The notes below the pieces were generated by a model. It was not told where the DNA came from. It made no database searches and was given only the letters and a program-made list of their open reading frames with translations. Positions 15,171 through 22,792 of a stretch of DNA of 36,078 nt are shown here, piece by piece. This DNA comes from Candidatus Staskawiczbacteria bacterium. GTDB taxonomy: Bacteria; Patescibacteriota; Minisyncoccia; Minisyncoccales; Staskawiczbacteraceae. The stretch is taken from contig JAHFKU010000007.1 of NCBI GenBank assembly GCA_023245195.1, positions 1-36,078 on the forward strand, given 5' to 3'. Position 1 is the first letter of the stretch. Every line of letters begins with the position of its first letter. A program made the translations under genes and the position numbers.

Positions 15171-17426
15171 TCAGGGTAATGTCTTTAAAAAAGCTTCCAC
15201 ATTCGGTTTTGATTCTGGTGAGAGTTCTAAAACTTTCTGCGCTTCTTGCCGTGCTTTATCGTACTTGCCTAATTCTTTATAAAAAAAGGCTAGCGAAGAA
15301 TGATATTGAGCAATCGTAGGATTGATTTTAACTAACTTTTCGTAAGTAAGGGCCAAATTTTGGTAGTCCAAGATAGCGTAATAGGCATCTGCCAGTTCTC
15401 CTAAACTTTCTTGTGATTCTGGATGGTTGGATAAGAAAATATTTTTTTGGGCACCAGCGGTATCTTTTAAATATATTTGTGCGATGCCAAAATACCACCA
15501 GCAGTCTTTAAGGCCTGCATTTAATGCGACACATTTTTGGGAATAATCTTGAGCTTTTGCGTAGTTTCCAGCAACAATCTCCATTTTTGCCTGTTCAATG
15601 GGTATTTCCTGGTACTTTGGAGCTAATTGCAACGCTTTTTCAAAGTAACTGGCAGCCTTTTGTAATAAATCATTTTTCATTTCTGGATTTTCTTCCTGTC
15701 TTGCTAAAATAGCACTAGAGCTGCCCAATAAAATCCAATAACGAGTATAATTGGGCTGGATTTTTACCGCCTCGCCAATAAGTTCTAAACCCTTTTTAAC
15801 ATACGCGACGTTATTTTCTGGATAAAATTCATTGCAGATCTTGGTAAATTCAACATAGCTTAATCTGGCATAGGAATCCAATAGACTATGTTTTAATAGT
15901 GCGTTGTCCATTAAGCCAAGCGCTTGGCCGCAATATTTATGTTCTGCCAAATCGCGCGCCTTATTTATTTGGGCGTTAATTCGCAGGGGTACAACATTAT
16001 ACTGCCATAAAAATATCGCGACTATACATGTCAACCCGGTAATCAATCCTCCTCTTAGCCAGATTTTTTCATTCATAGATTCGAGTGTCGCGGGTGTGTT
16101 GGTGTCGCCTCTGGTTAGACGCAAAGAATATCCGATGAATAAAAAGAATAACAAGTAAGAAGAAAATGAGTCAAAGCTAAACAGGTTGGCGGTAACGTAG
16201 GCAATGAATGTTGCTTGAACGCCATGGATTATCATTGGCGAAGTTTCGCTGGCGCCGGTCAATTGGCGTTGGTGCGATTTTGTTTTTTGGAGTTGCCAAA
16301 ATATTGTTATCAAAAGAAGCGCATATGCCAGGATTGCCAAAACTCCGGCTTGCATTCCGATATCTAGTACAATATTATGAGCTCGATCCCACCAATCTCC
16401 CCAATTTCTATCAAGGTAGGGAAGCGACGGGTCATAATACTGATTAAAGCCGACTGAAAAATTTTCCGGCCCATAGCCCAATACGGGTTTTTTTATTAAC
16501 GCCTGATAATCAATGCCAGACCAGGCGTAAAACCTGCCATCGGCCAAAAGGAGGGTTATGGAAAGTCTCGGGGCTATTGATGCAAAAAGATGATTCTCTT
16601 CAAGGGTCTTGGGATAGTGCTTGGCAGTATTGACATAAAAAATAGCTCCAATTATTAAGGCCAACAGGAAAACGGTGGTTATTTTCATAACCAATGCTTT
16701 TTTAGGATACCACAGCAAAAAATAAATGCCGCCAACTAGTAGTCCAAGATAAGCGGCGCGGGATTGGGTTATTAAAATAACATATAAAAATAACAACAAG
16801 CAGGCAAGATAGCCTATTTTTTTGAAGAGGTTTTTTTCTTTAATAGCATATGATAGGGTGACAAAAAATAGCAATAACAGGTAAATAGCCAGCAGGATGG
16901 GGTTTCCCATGGTTGATGGGGGACGGCCCGAAGGCACAAACATACTGCTAAGCAGGCCATAATATTGCACTATGGCAATGAAAGAAACGAGCGCTCCAAT
17001 GCCTATTGAAAAAATCCAGACTTTTGACCAATCTTCTTTTTTAAGGATAACAAAAGAAAAAACTGCTAATATTATGTAAAAAGCCAGGTTGATAAAACCG
17101 CCTGAACGCATCGGCCACCCCCAAAGACTGAAGTAGGGGTCGGCAGAAAAAATGGTGGCCAGTAAAAAGATAAGGAAAAAAGTGGCCAATAACCAGATAA
17201 TTTTGTTTTTCTTAAGTTGTTGCAAGGGTAATTCTCGTTTTTTGTAAAGCCATTCAAAAACAAATAAAAACAGCAATATCGCTAATATGCTTCTAAAGAC
17301 GATGGTTTTGCCCCAATCGGGCGGGAAAAACCAAGGTTCCAGGACCAAGAGCGGAAGAGCCAAGATAACAGAAAATCCGACCTGATATATCCAATGAAAT
17401 TTATCTAAAAATGTATTGTTTTTCAT
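15171..17426 (-). CDS. O-antigen ligase/polymerase family membrane protein with C-terminal TPR domain
   Basis: The 751-residue protein has about a dozen membrane segments in its first 480 residues and a Wzy_C-type core. The core includes the loop motif ITQSRAAYLGLLVGG and the large outside loop GYGPENFSVGFNQYYDPSLP, ending in DRAHNIVLDIGMQAG. After the last membrane segment comes a tetratricopeptide region (about 550-745: YFEKALQLAPKYQEIPIEQA, KDCWWYFGIAQIYL, KYDKARQEAQKVLELSP). Members join or polymerise undecaprenyl-linked glycans outside the membrane; the TPR part would bind a partner or the acceptor protein. Its position between the surface-protein gene and the glycan locus fits transfer of glycan to the surface layer, which is inference. 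It is divergent from the following gene. Confidence 0.85.
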   Translation of the reverse strand: MKNNTFLDKFHWIYQVGFSVILALPLLVLEPWFFPPDWGKTIVFRSILAILLFLFVFEWLYKKRELPLQQLKKNKIIWLLATFFLIFLLATIFSADPYFSLWGWPMRSGGFINLAFYIILAVFSFVILKKEDWSKVWIFSIGIGALVSFIAIVQYYGLLSSMFVPSGRPPSTMGNPILLAIYLLLLFFVTLSYAIKEKNLFKKIGYLACLLLFLYVILITQSRAAYLGLLVGGIYFLLWYPKKALVMKITTVFLLALIIGAIFYVNTAKHYPKTLEENHLFASIAPRLSITLLLADGRFYAWSGIDYQALIKKPVLGYGPENFSVGFNQYYDPSLPYLDRNWGDWWDRAHNIVLDIGMQAGVLAILAYALLLITIFWQLQKTKSHQRQLTGASETSPMIIHGVQATFIAYVTANLFSFDSFSSYLLFFLFIGYSLRLTRGDTNTPATLESMNEKIWLRGGLITGLTCIVAIFLWQYNVVPLRINAQINKARDLAEHKYCGQALGLMDNALLKHSLLDSYARLSYVEFTKICNEFYPENNVAYVKKGLELIGEAVKIQPNYTRYWILLGSSSAILARQEENPEMKNDLLQKAASYFEKALQLAPKYQEIPIEQAKMEIVAGNYAKAQDYSQKCVALNAGLKDCWWYFGIAQIYLKDTAGAQKNIFLSNHPESQESLGELADAYYAILDYQNLALTYEKLVKINPTIAQYHSSLAFFYKELGKYDKARQEAQKVLELSPESKPNVEAFLKTLP

Positions 17427-17444
17427 GTATTTTTATGATATATA
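17416..17444 (+). promoter_or_regulatory. Candidate promoter for glycan locus start
   Basis: TTGTTT (17416-17421), a 17-base spacer and TATATA (17439-17444) precede the ATG at 17463. The region is very AT-rich and overlaps the start of the divergent ligase gene, so other choices are possible. Confidence 0.35.
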
Positions 17445-17462
17445 TAAAAAATATAAAAAGCA

Positions 17463-17921
17463 ATGAAAAAGATTGTCATCACATCGGGTTTTTTTAACCC
17501 GGTGCATATTGGCCACATTAATTTAATCCGGGAAGCAAAAAACTTGGGGGATTTTTTAGTTGTTATCGTTAACAACGACTACCAAGTAAAACTCAAAGGA
17601 AGCATGCCTTTTATGGCAGAGCAAGAAAGGATAGAAATAATTAAAGCTTTAAGATATGCTGATGATGTTGTGTTATCAATTGATAAAGATGGGTCTGTGA
17701 TTGAAAGTTTGAAAATGGTTGCAAAAAAATACCTGCCTGCCGGCAGGCAGGTCCCGGTAGAATTATTTTTTGCCAAAGGAGGAGACAGAAATTCAGGCAA
17801 TATACCGGAGCTGGCAGTTTGTAAAGAACATAACATCAAGATCGTCGATGGGGTGGGCGGCGGCAAGGTTCAAAGTTCATCTGGATTATTGGGTAACATT
17901 AAGACCTTGTCATGGAAGTAA
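17463..17921 (+). CDS. Cytidylyltransferase-fold nucleotidyltransferase (RfaE-C/TagD-like)
   Basis: The 152-residue protein has the HxGH nucleotide-binding motif (HIGH, 15-18, in FFNPVHIGHINLI) and the later FAKGGDRNSGNIPE segment typical of ADP-heptose/glycerol-3-phosphate/pantetheine-phosphate-type transferases. It would activate a phosphorylated sugar or polyol with CTP or ATP; the substrate cannot be read from sequence. Residues 91-96 (LPAGRQ) are encoded by a 22-base perfect palindrome and look like an insertion between helix and strand. The next gene overlaps its end by 10 bases, so the two are translationally linked. Confidence 0.8.
   Translation: MKKIVITSGFFNPVHIGHINLIREAKNLGDFLVVIVNNDYQVKLKGSMPFMAEQERIEIIKALRYADDVVLSIDKDGSVIESLKMVAKKYLPAGRQVPVELFFAKGGDRNSGNIPELAVCKEHNIKIVDGVGGGKVQSSSGLLGNIKTLSWK
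17731..17752. repeat. 22-bp perfect palindrome inside coding sequence
   Basis: The sequence ACCTGCCTGC followed by its exact complement is read in frame as part of YLPAGRQV. It is far more GC-rich than its surroundings. It keeps the frame and falls in a loop position, as expected of a tolerated insertion. Confidence 0.75.
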
Positions 17922-18814
17922 CAGAATGCCCAATATGCAATTTAGGATCTTTGGCATTTTTCTCTAAAAAGGACGGGTACGTTTTTTCAAAATGTGGCAG
18001 CTGTAGTTTGGTGTTGATGAACCCATTGCCCAGCACCAAGGAGCTCATTGATAATGTGTATTCCAAAGAATCCGGGTATCACGCTAAATTAGTTAAAAAT
18101 CTAGAAGAAGTAAAAAAATATAATAAAAAATTCACCAAGATTATAGATGCATTGAATCGTCTTGGGGTGGCGGGTAGCTTGCTGGATGTGGGTTGTGCCA
18201 ATGGCGAATTTTTATTTTTAGCAAAGAAAAACGGATTTGATGTGTATGGCGTTGAAGCCAATGCGTATACTGCAAGCATTACCGCAAATAATGGATTGCC
18301 TGTTTTTTGCGGCACCCTAGAGCAGAAAAATTTTAACAATAATTCTTTCTCAGTGATATATCTAGGAGATATTATTGAACATGTTACCGATCCGGTTGCG
18401 TTGCTAAAAGAATGCAAAAGAATACTCAAAAAAGGGGGAGTCATCGTTATTTCAACTCCTAATACAGATTGTTTTTGGGTCAAGGCTACTGGACGTATTT
18501 GCCACTGGCTTGGCTTTCCCTGGTCGGTATTATTGCCTCCCTACCACGTCTATCTATTTTCCGAAGACAATTTGAAAAAATTGCTTGGTATATTAGATTT
18601 TAACGTTTTAGAAATACAATACGCTAGTGCTTCTTTGCGCCACGAGCTGGGAGGAACGGGATTGCTGCCAAAGCTCAAAAGGGAAAAATCTATTGCCACG
18701 GCGCTCTATACGATATCGGTTTTTTTCGTGTATGCCGCGGTCTATGTTACGAGTTTTTTAGTGAAGCCTTTTTCTAAAAAAAATTTTGAAATGGTCGTTT
18801 TCGCCAAAACTTAA
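17912..18814 (+). CDS. SAM-dependent methyltransferase with N-terminal Cys cluster
   Basis: The 300-residue protein has an N-terminal zinc-ribbon-like segment (CPIC 6-9, CGSC about 28-31) and a class I methyltransferase domain with SAM-binding motif LLDVGCANGEFLFLA, acidic motif YGVEAN and IYLGDIIEHVTDP. A hydrophobic segment near the C-terminus (AVYVTSFLVKP) may touch the membrane. Such proteins are common in surface-glycan loci and methylate sugars. It overlaps the nucleotidyltransferase gene and lies three bases before the flippase gene. A related protein is at 31154. Confidence 0.8.
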   Translation: MEVTECPICNLGSLAFFSKKDGYVFSKCGSCSLVLMNPLPSTKELIDNVYSKESGYHAKLVKNLEEVKKYNKKFTKIIDALNRLGVAGSLLDVGCANGEFLFLAKKNGFDVYGVEANAYTASITANNGLPVFCGTLEQKNFNNNSFSVIYLGDIIEHVTDPVALLKECKRILKKGGVIVISTPNTDCFWVKATGRICHWLGFPWSVLLPPYHVYLFSEDNLKKLLGILDFNVLEIQYASASLRHELGGTGLLPKLKREKSIATALYTISVFFVYAAVYVTSFLVKPFSKKNFEMVVFAKT

Positions 18815-18817
18815 ACA

Positions 18818-20272
18818 ATGATGAATATCAGTATCAAGAAATTTTTTTTGGAGAATATCGGTACCAAACAAACTATCTTTAAAAATACCTTTTGGCTGGT
18901 GGTAGCTGAAGTGGTGGGCGGTGTTTTGAGGTTTGTATTGCTTATTTATGTAGCAAGAATTCTGGGGGCAAATGAATATGGTAAATTTACTTTTGCCTTT
19001 TCTTTTGTTTCGGTCATTGTCATTTTTTCAGACATGGGCATTATTGATATTGTCACTCGGGAGTTCTCGCGCAATAAAGAAAAAGAAAAAGAGCTCTCAT
19101 CTCTCATTGCGCTGGAAGTTCTTTTAAGCCTGGGAGCACTTATATTAATGGTAGTCGGTTCTTTTTTTATAACATCCGACCGATATATTCAAAGGTTGAT
19201 TTGGGTGTTGTCGTTGTTTATTTTATCAAGCAGCTTTTTTAGTATCTTTTTAGCATTCTTAAGAGGCAGGCAAAAAATGGAATATGAGGCCGCCATTAAA
19301 ATTGTGCACACCATTATTTTGGTGGGGCTGTCTTTTTTTGGTATTTTTTACTTTTCATCAGCCATTGCCTTGGGGTATAGTTACTTGATAGCAAATGTAT
19401 TTTCGGTAATAATTCTTTTATTATTTTTCCATTTTTATTTCCAACGCATCAGCATTAGTTTTAATAAAAATATGTTTAACATTTTGAAAATATCATGGCC
19501 CTTGAGTTTAGGATATGTGCCAATATGGGTTTACATTACCGTAAGCTCTATCATGCTTGGCTATTTTAATTTGATTACTCAAAATGGCTGGTATAATGCG
19601 GCTTCTAAGATTGCGCTTGTTGCCATGCTGCCCGCCGACCTTATTATCAGAAGTTTTTATCCGGCCTTGAGTAATTTTTTTGTTAATTCTAAAGAAAAAC
19701 TTCAAAAAAACTGGGACTATTTGATGGGTTTGATGATTTTTCTGGTCATGCCAACAGCCGTAGGAGGCGTAACATTAGCGCCTAAAATAATACACTTTTT
19801 TTACGGCCCTGATTTTAATTCTTCGATTTTTCCTTTTCAATTATTTATGATAGTCGTTGCAATCACTTTTATTCATTATCCCTATAGTGTGATTTTAATT
19901 GTTTCAGACCACCAGAAAAAAAACTTCCTCTTGATACTTGCCGGTATTTTAATGAATGTTATATTAAATGTCATATTAATTCCTTTATACGGTTTTTATG
20001 GAGCCATCATTTCAGTTATCATTTCTTCTTTAGCCATCTTATTTTTAACGATCATTACCTCCAAAAAATACATAGAAATATCTTTGTTTAATACTAAATT
20101 ATTGAAATATAGTATAATCGCCGGCCTTTTTAGTTTTGTGATGTTTCTTGTTTTAAATCTTCCATTTATCTGGCATCTTAATATTTTCTATTCTGTAGCC
20201 ATAGGAGCGTTAACGTATGCAGTTTTATGCTTGTTACTTTATAGAATTTATAAAAATGCTCTTTTTAATTAA
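18818..20272 (+). CDS. Polysaccharide flippase (Wzx/MOP family)
   Basis: The 484-residue protein is almost wholly hydrophobic, with about 12-14 membrane segments and the MOP-superfamily N-terminus (NTFWLVVAEVVGGVLRFVLL, then YVARILGANEYGKFTFAFSF). It would move undecaprenyl-linked glycan units to the outer face. Two in-frame ATGs are adjacent at the start; neither has a Shine-Dalgarno site. Its stop codon TAA overlaps the ATG of the next gene by one base. A second flippase lies at 32188. Confidence 0.87.
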   Translation: MMNISIKKFFLENIGTKQTIFKNTFWLVVAEVVGGVLRFVLLIYVARILGANEYGKFTFAFSFVSVIVIFSDMGIIDIVTREFSRNKEKEKELSSLIALEVLLSLGALILMVVGSFFITSDRYIQRLIWVLSLFILSSSFFSIFLAFLRGRQKMEYEAAIKIVHTIILVGLSFFGIFYFSSAIALGYSYLIANVFSVIILLLFFHFYFQRISISFNKNMFNILKISWPLSLGYVPIWVYITVSSIMLGYFNLITQNGWYNAASKIALVAMLPADLIIRSFYPALSNFFVNSKEKLQKNWDYLMGLMIFLVMPTAVGGVTLAPKIIHFFYGPDFNSSIFPFQLFMIVVAITFIHYPYSVILIVSDHQKKNFLLILAGILMNVILNVILIPLYGFYGAIISVIISSLAILFLTIITSKKYIEISLFNTKLLKYSIIAGLFSFVMFLVLNLPFIWHLNIFYSVAIGALTYAVLCLLLYRIYKNALFN

Positions 20273-21417
20273 TGACCACGGAATTTAAAAAGATTAGCGT
20301 CGCCTACTTTTACCCCATTTTTAGGAATGCCGCGATGGCGCGTTTTGTTAAAAATATTACTGAAAATATTGATCATAGCAAGTTTGAAGTATCGTTTGTT
20401 GGATTAAAAATAGAAGAAAGTTTTATGCGCGAAATTCCAAAAGATGTTTTTGTGGTAAATTTAGGCAGTCTCTATGTTCCAACTTCTCTTTTTAAATTAG
20501 TGGCATACCTTAGAAAAGAGCGCCCCGATATTTTTGTTGCTGCTTTTCCCCACATCAACGTTCTGGCCATGATGGCAAAAGTAATGTCGGGGGTCGGCAC
20601 AAAAGTTGTTTTGACCGATCACAATCACTTTTTTGGCCTTGTCCGCAACGCAAGAAGTTTGCAGCGCAGATTCTTTGGCATGGTTATTCTGCCACATTTA
20701 ATGCGGATTTTTTATCCCTTATCAGATGCGGTTATTTGCGCCTCGCAGGGCGTGGCAAAAAGCATTTTGGAGGTGGTGAATATCCCCGATAAAGTCAAAG
20801 TAATATATTACCCCGTGGCGGCTGACAAAATCCAGGAATGGTCAAAAGAGCCGGTAGGCCATCCGTGGTTTTCAGATTCAAACATCCCGCTTGTGTTAGC
20901 AGCTGGCAGACTGATCAATCAAAAAGATTTTCCAACCCTGCTTCGCGCATTTAGCTTGGTTGTCAAAGCTATGCCCGCGCACTTGGCTATTTTAGGGGAA
21001 GGAAAAGATCGAGGCATGTTAGAGGAGCTGGCCAAAGAATTGGGAATTTATGAACATGTTGCGTTTTTGGGATTCCAAAGAAATCCCTTCAGATACATGG
21101 GCAAAGCTACAGTTTTTGTTCTTTCCTCAATACATGAGGGATTTGGAAATGTGCTGGTTGAAGCCATGGCTTGTGGAACGCCGGTTATCTCAACTGATTG
21201 TAAATCGGGTCCCAGAGAAATCATCGAACCGGGAAAGAGTGGAATACTCGTTCCTGTTGAGGATTACGAAGCTTTATCAAAAGCAATGATTAAGGTTCTT
21301 GCAGATTCTTCTTTGCAGCAGCATTTTTCTTTGGAGGGCTTAAAAAGGGTAAGATACTTTTCAGTAGAAAAAAATATCCAACAATACCAAGACCTTTTTT
21401 CAACATTAATGAGGTAG
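20272..21417 (+). CDS. Glycosyltransferase family 4
   Basis: The 381-residue GT-B fold protein has an N-terminal acceptor half and a C-terminal nucleotide-sugar half. The latter shows the family 4 signatures AAGRLINQKDFPTLLRAF, LAILGEGKDRGMLEELA, HEGFGNVLVEAMACGTPVIS and GKSGILVP. It is a cytoplasmic enzyme of lipid-linked glycan assembly; donor and acceptor are not predictable. It starts within the stop codon of the flippase gene (translational coupling). An inverted-repeat element follows. Confidence 0.87.
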   Translation: MTTEFKKISVAYFYPIFRNAAMARFVKNITENIDHSKFEVSFVGLKIEESFMREIPKDVFVVNLGSLYVPTSLFKLVAYLRKERPDIFVAAFPHINVLAMMAKVMSGVGTKVVLTDHNHFFGLVRNARSLQRRFFGMVILPHLMRIFYPLSDAVICASQGVAKSILEVVNIPDKVKVIYYPVAADKIQEWSKEPVGHPWFSDSNIPLVLAAGRLINQKDFPTLLRAFSLVVKAMPAHLAILGEGKDRGMLEELAKELGIYEHVAFLGFQRNPFRYMGKATVFVLSSIHEGFGNVLVEAMACGTPVISTDCKSGPREIIEPGKSGILVPVEDYEALSKAMIKVLADSSLQQHFSLEGLKRVRYFSVEKNIQQYQDLFSTLMR

Positions 21418-21421
21418 ATTC

Positions 21422-21507
21422 GCTACGAAATACGAATTTTTTACGAATATACGAATCAAAACGACGTTTCTCATTCGTATATTCGTATTTGATTCGTATT
21501 TCGTAGC
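21422..21507. repeat. Intergenic inverted repeat, ATACGAAT type (copy 1)
   Basis: Perfect arms 21422-21437/21492-21507 (16 bases) and 21442-21456/21473-21487 (15 bases) form one long hairpin that fills the gap between two glycosyltransferase genes. The arms consist of ACGAAT units. The 15-mer ACGAATATACGAATC recurs in the element at 35240-35371. Confidence 0.75.
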
Positions 21508-21514
21508 CAACAAT

Positions 21515-22378
21515 ATGACACCATTAGTTTCTGTAATTTTACCTACTTACAATAGAGAAAAATATATTGCCAGAGCCATAGAAAGCGTTTGGAAGCAAAG
21601 CTATGAAAATATGGAATTAATTGTCATCAATGATGCTTCAACAGATGGGACTGGCAACTTAATCAATAACCTTGCCAAAGATAATCCAAAAATAATTGTG
21701 TTGCACAACGAAGTTAATTTAGGCATGGTTGCCTCTTTTAATAAGGCCATCAACGTGGCCCAGGGGAAATATATTGCCCGTTTAGATGATGATGATGTTT
21801 GGTGTAGTGGTGAGAAAATAGAAAAACAAGTGGATTTTTTGGAAAAAAATCCGGCATACTGCTTGGTAGGAGGAGGCGTGATAAAAGTAGATAAACATGA
21901 CAAGGAAATTGTGCGGTATTTGTTGCCAAAAGAAGATGAAGATATTAGAAAAACCATTTTAGTTAATAATACCTTTGCCCACACTACCGTTCTTTTCAGA
22001 AAAGATACTTTTTTGGAAGTAGGGGGCTATGATGAGCAGTTCCCCTTTGTCCAAGATTGGGATTTGTGGCTGAAAATGGGAAAAGTGGGTAAATTTTATA
22101 ATTTTCAAGAATTCTTTGTGCGTTATTTAGACCAAGAACACAATGATCCCTACCACTATAGAAATTATAAAATAAGAAGGAATTTGAAGATGAACATAAA
22201 ACTAAGGAAAAAATACCAGGACAGTTATCCGCATTATCGCAAAGCCATTTTATTTTGCTTTGCTAGTTATGCTTATTCTTTTCTGCCTTTTAAAATAGAA
22301 TTGGGGCCGATAATATTTCAAATAAGAAAACTAATTTTCGGCCACCCGCCATATCAGTATTTAGAGCCCAGTGAATAA
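21515..22378 (+). CDS. Glycosyltransferase family 2
   Basis: The 287-residue GT-A protein opens with PLVSVILPTYNREKYIARAI. It has the nucleotide-binding INDASTDGT, the metal-binding ARLDDDDVW (DxD) and the acceptor-side PFVQDWDLWLKMG. No C-terminal membrane span is obvious beyond a mildly hydrophobic stretch near 240-255. It adds one sugar in the cytoplasm. It is separated from the family 4 gene by an inverted repeat but is probably on the same transcript. Confidence 0.85.
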   Translation: MTPLVSVILPTYNREKYIARAIESVWKQSYENMELIVINDASTDGTGNLINNLAKDNPKIIVLHNEVNLGMVASFNKAINVAQGKYIARLDDDDVWCSGEKIEKQVDFLEKNPAYCLVGGGVIKVDKHDKEIVRYLLPKEDEDIRKTILVNNTFAHTTVLFRKDTFLEVGGYDEQFPFVQDWDLWLKMGKVGKFYNFQEFFVRYLDQEHNDPYHYRNYKIRRNLKMNIKLRKKYQDSYPHYRKAILFCFASYAYSFLPFKIELGPIIFQIRKLIFGHPPYQYLEPSE

Positions 22379-22382
22379 CATT

Positions 22383-22411
22383 TTTGCGTTATTTATTGAG
22401 TTTGATATAAT
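22383..22411 (+). promoter_or_regulatory. Candidate promoter for small membrane protein
   Basis: TATAAT (22406-22411) preceded at 17 bases by a poor -35, TTTGCG (22383-22388). Confidence 0.35.
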
Positions 22412-22449
22412 AATAGTAAAATATCATTAAAATTCACCCGATCATAATT

Positions 22450-22614
22450 ATGAAAAATTGGATAAAAATTGTAGCAGCTATTATCCTAGTCATTGTAGTA
22501 GCTCTTGTAATTATTGTACTGTTTTTTCCTGGGCTGGAGCATCAAATAGCTAAATTATTGCCCATAAATTTGAGATATTTTATCTATAAAACCCTGACGC
22601 CGTCTGCTAATTAA
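22450..22614 (+). CDS. 54-residue single-span membrane protein
   Basis: A 55-codon frame from ATG 22450 to TAA 22614 encodes MKNWIKIVAAIILVIVVALV and ends LTPSAN. One strong membrane helix (about 5-29) follows a short positive N-terminus, and a charged, aromatic tail (LRYFIYKTL) lies outside or along the membrane. No family was recognised. It has its own candidate promoter and a perfect terminator-like hairpin, which supports a real gene. The role is unknown. Confidence 0.55.
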   Translation: MKNWIKIVAAIILVIVVALVIIVLFFPGLEHQIAKLLPINLRYFIYKTLTPSAN

Positions 22615-22649
22615 TATTTTTGATTCACTATTTTGCAAGACCTCTTATA

Positions 22650-22683
22650 AAAAACACTTCAATTTATAAATTGAAGTGTTTTT
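22650..22683 (+). terminator. 34-bp perfect palindromic terminator
   Basis: AAAAACACTTCAATTTA is followed directly by its exact complement, which ends in five T. It can end transcription on either strand and isolates the upstream genes from the next promoter. Confidence 0.75.
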
Positions 22684-22687
22684 GTGT

Positions 22688-22716
22688 TTGACAATATGGT
22701 ATCTATCTGATACTAT
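22688..22716 (+). promoter_or_regulatory. Strong sigma-70 promoter
   Basis: A perfect TTGACA (22688-22693), a 17-base spacer and TACTAT (22711-22716). This is the best consensus promoter seen in the window. It leaves a leader of about 70 bases before the ATG at 22793. Confidence 0.75.
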
Positions 22717-22728
22717 GTGAGCACAATT

Positions 22729-22792
22729 CCTAATCATATGATTAGGTCGTTCCGAAAGGAATGAGAGTTCTTTTTACTATGAGGAGGTTCGC
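22729..22792 (+). promoter_or_regulatory. Leader with palindrome, hairpin and strong Shine-Dalgarno
   Basis: CCTAATCAT joined to ATGATTAGG (22729-22746) is a perfect 18-base palindrome just after the predicted transcription start, so it could be an operator or an RNA hairpin. A small TTCC-GAAA-GGAA hairpin follows. GAGGAGG then lies at the ideal distance from the ATG at 22793. This layout is unlike the other genes here. Confidence 0.55.

Noticed and set aside
21422-21507. CRISPR array from repeated ACGAAT units
   Set aside because: The units are inverted rather than evenly spaced direct repeats. There are no spacers and no cas genes.
22717-22792. Riboswitch in the leader of the 22793 gene
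   Set aside because: Two small dyads are present but no known aptamer pattern was recognised; a protein operator explains the palindrome as well.
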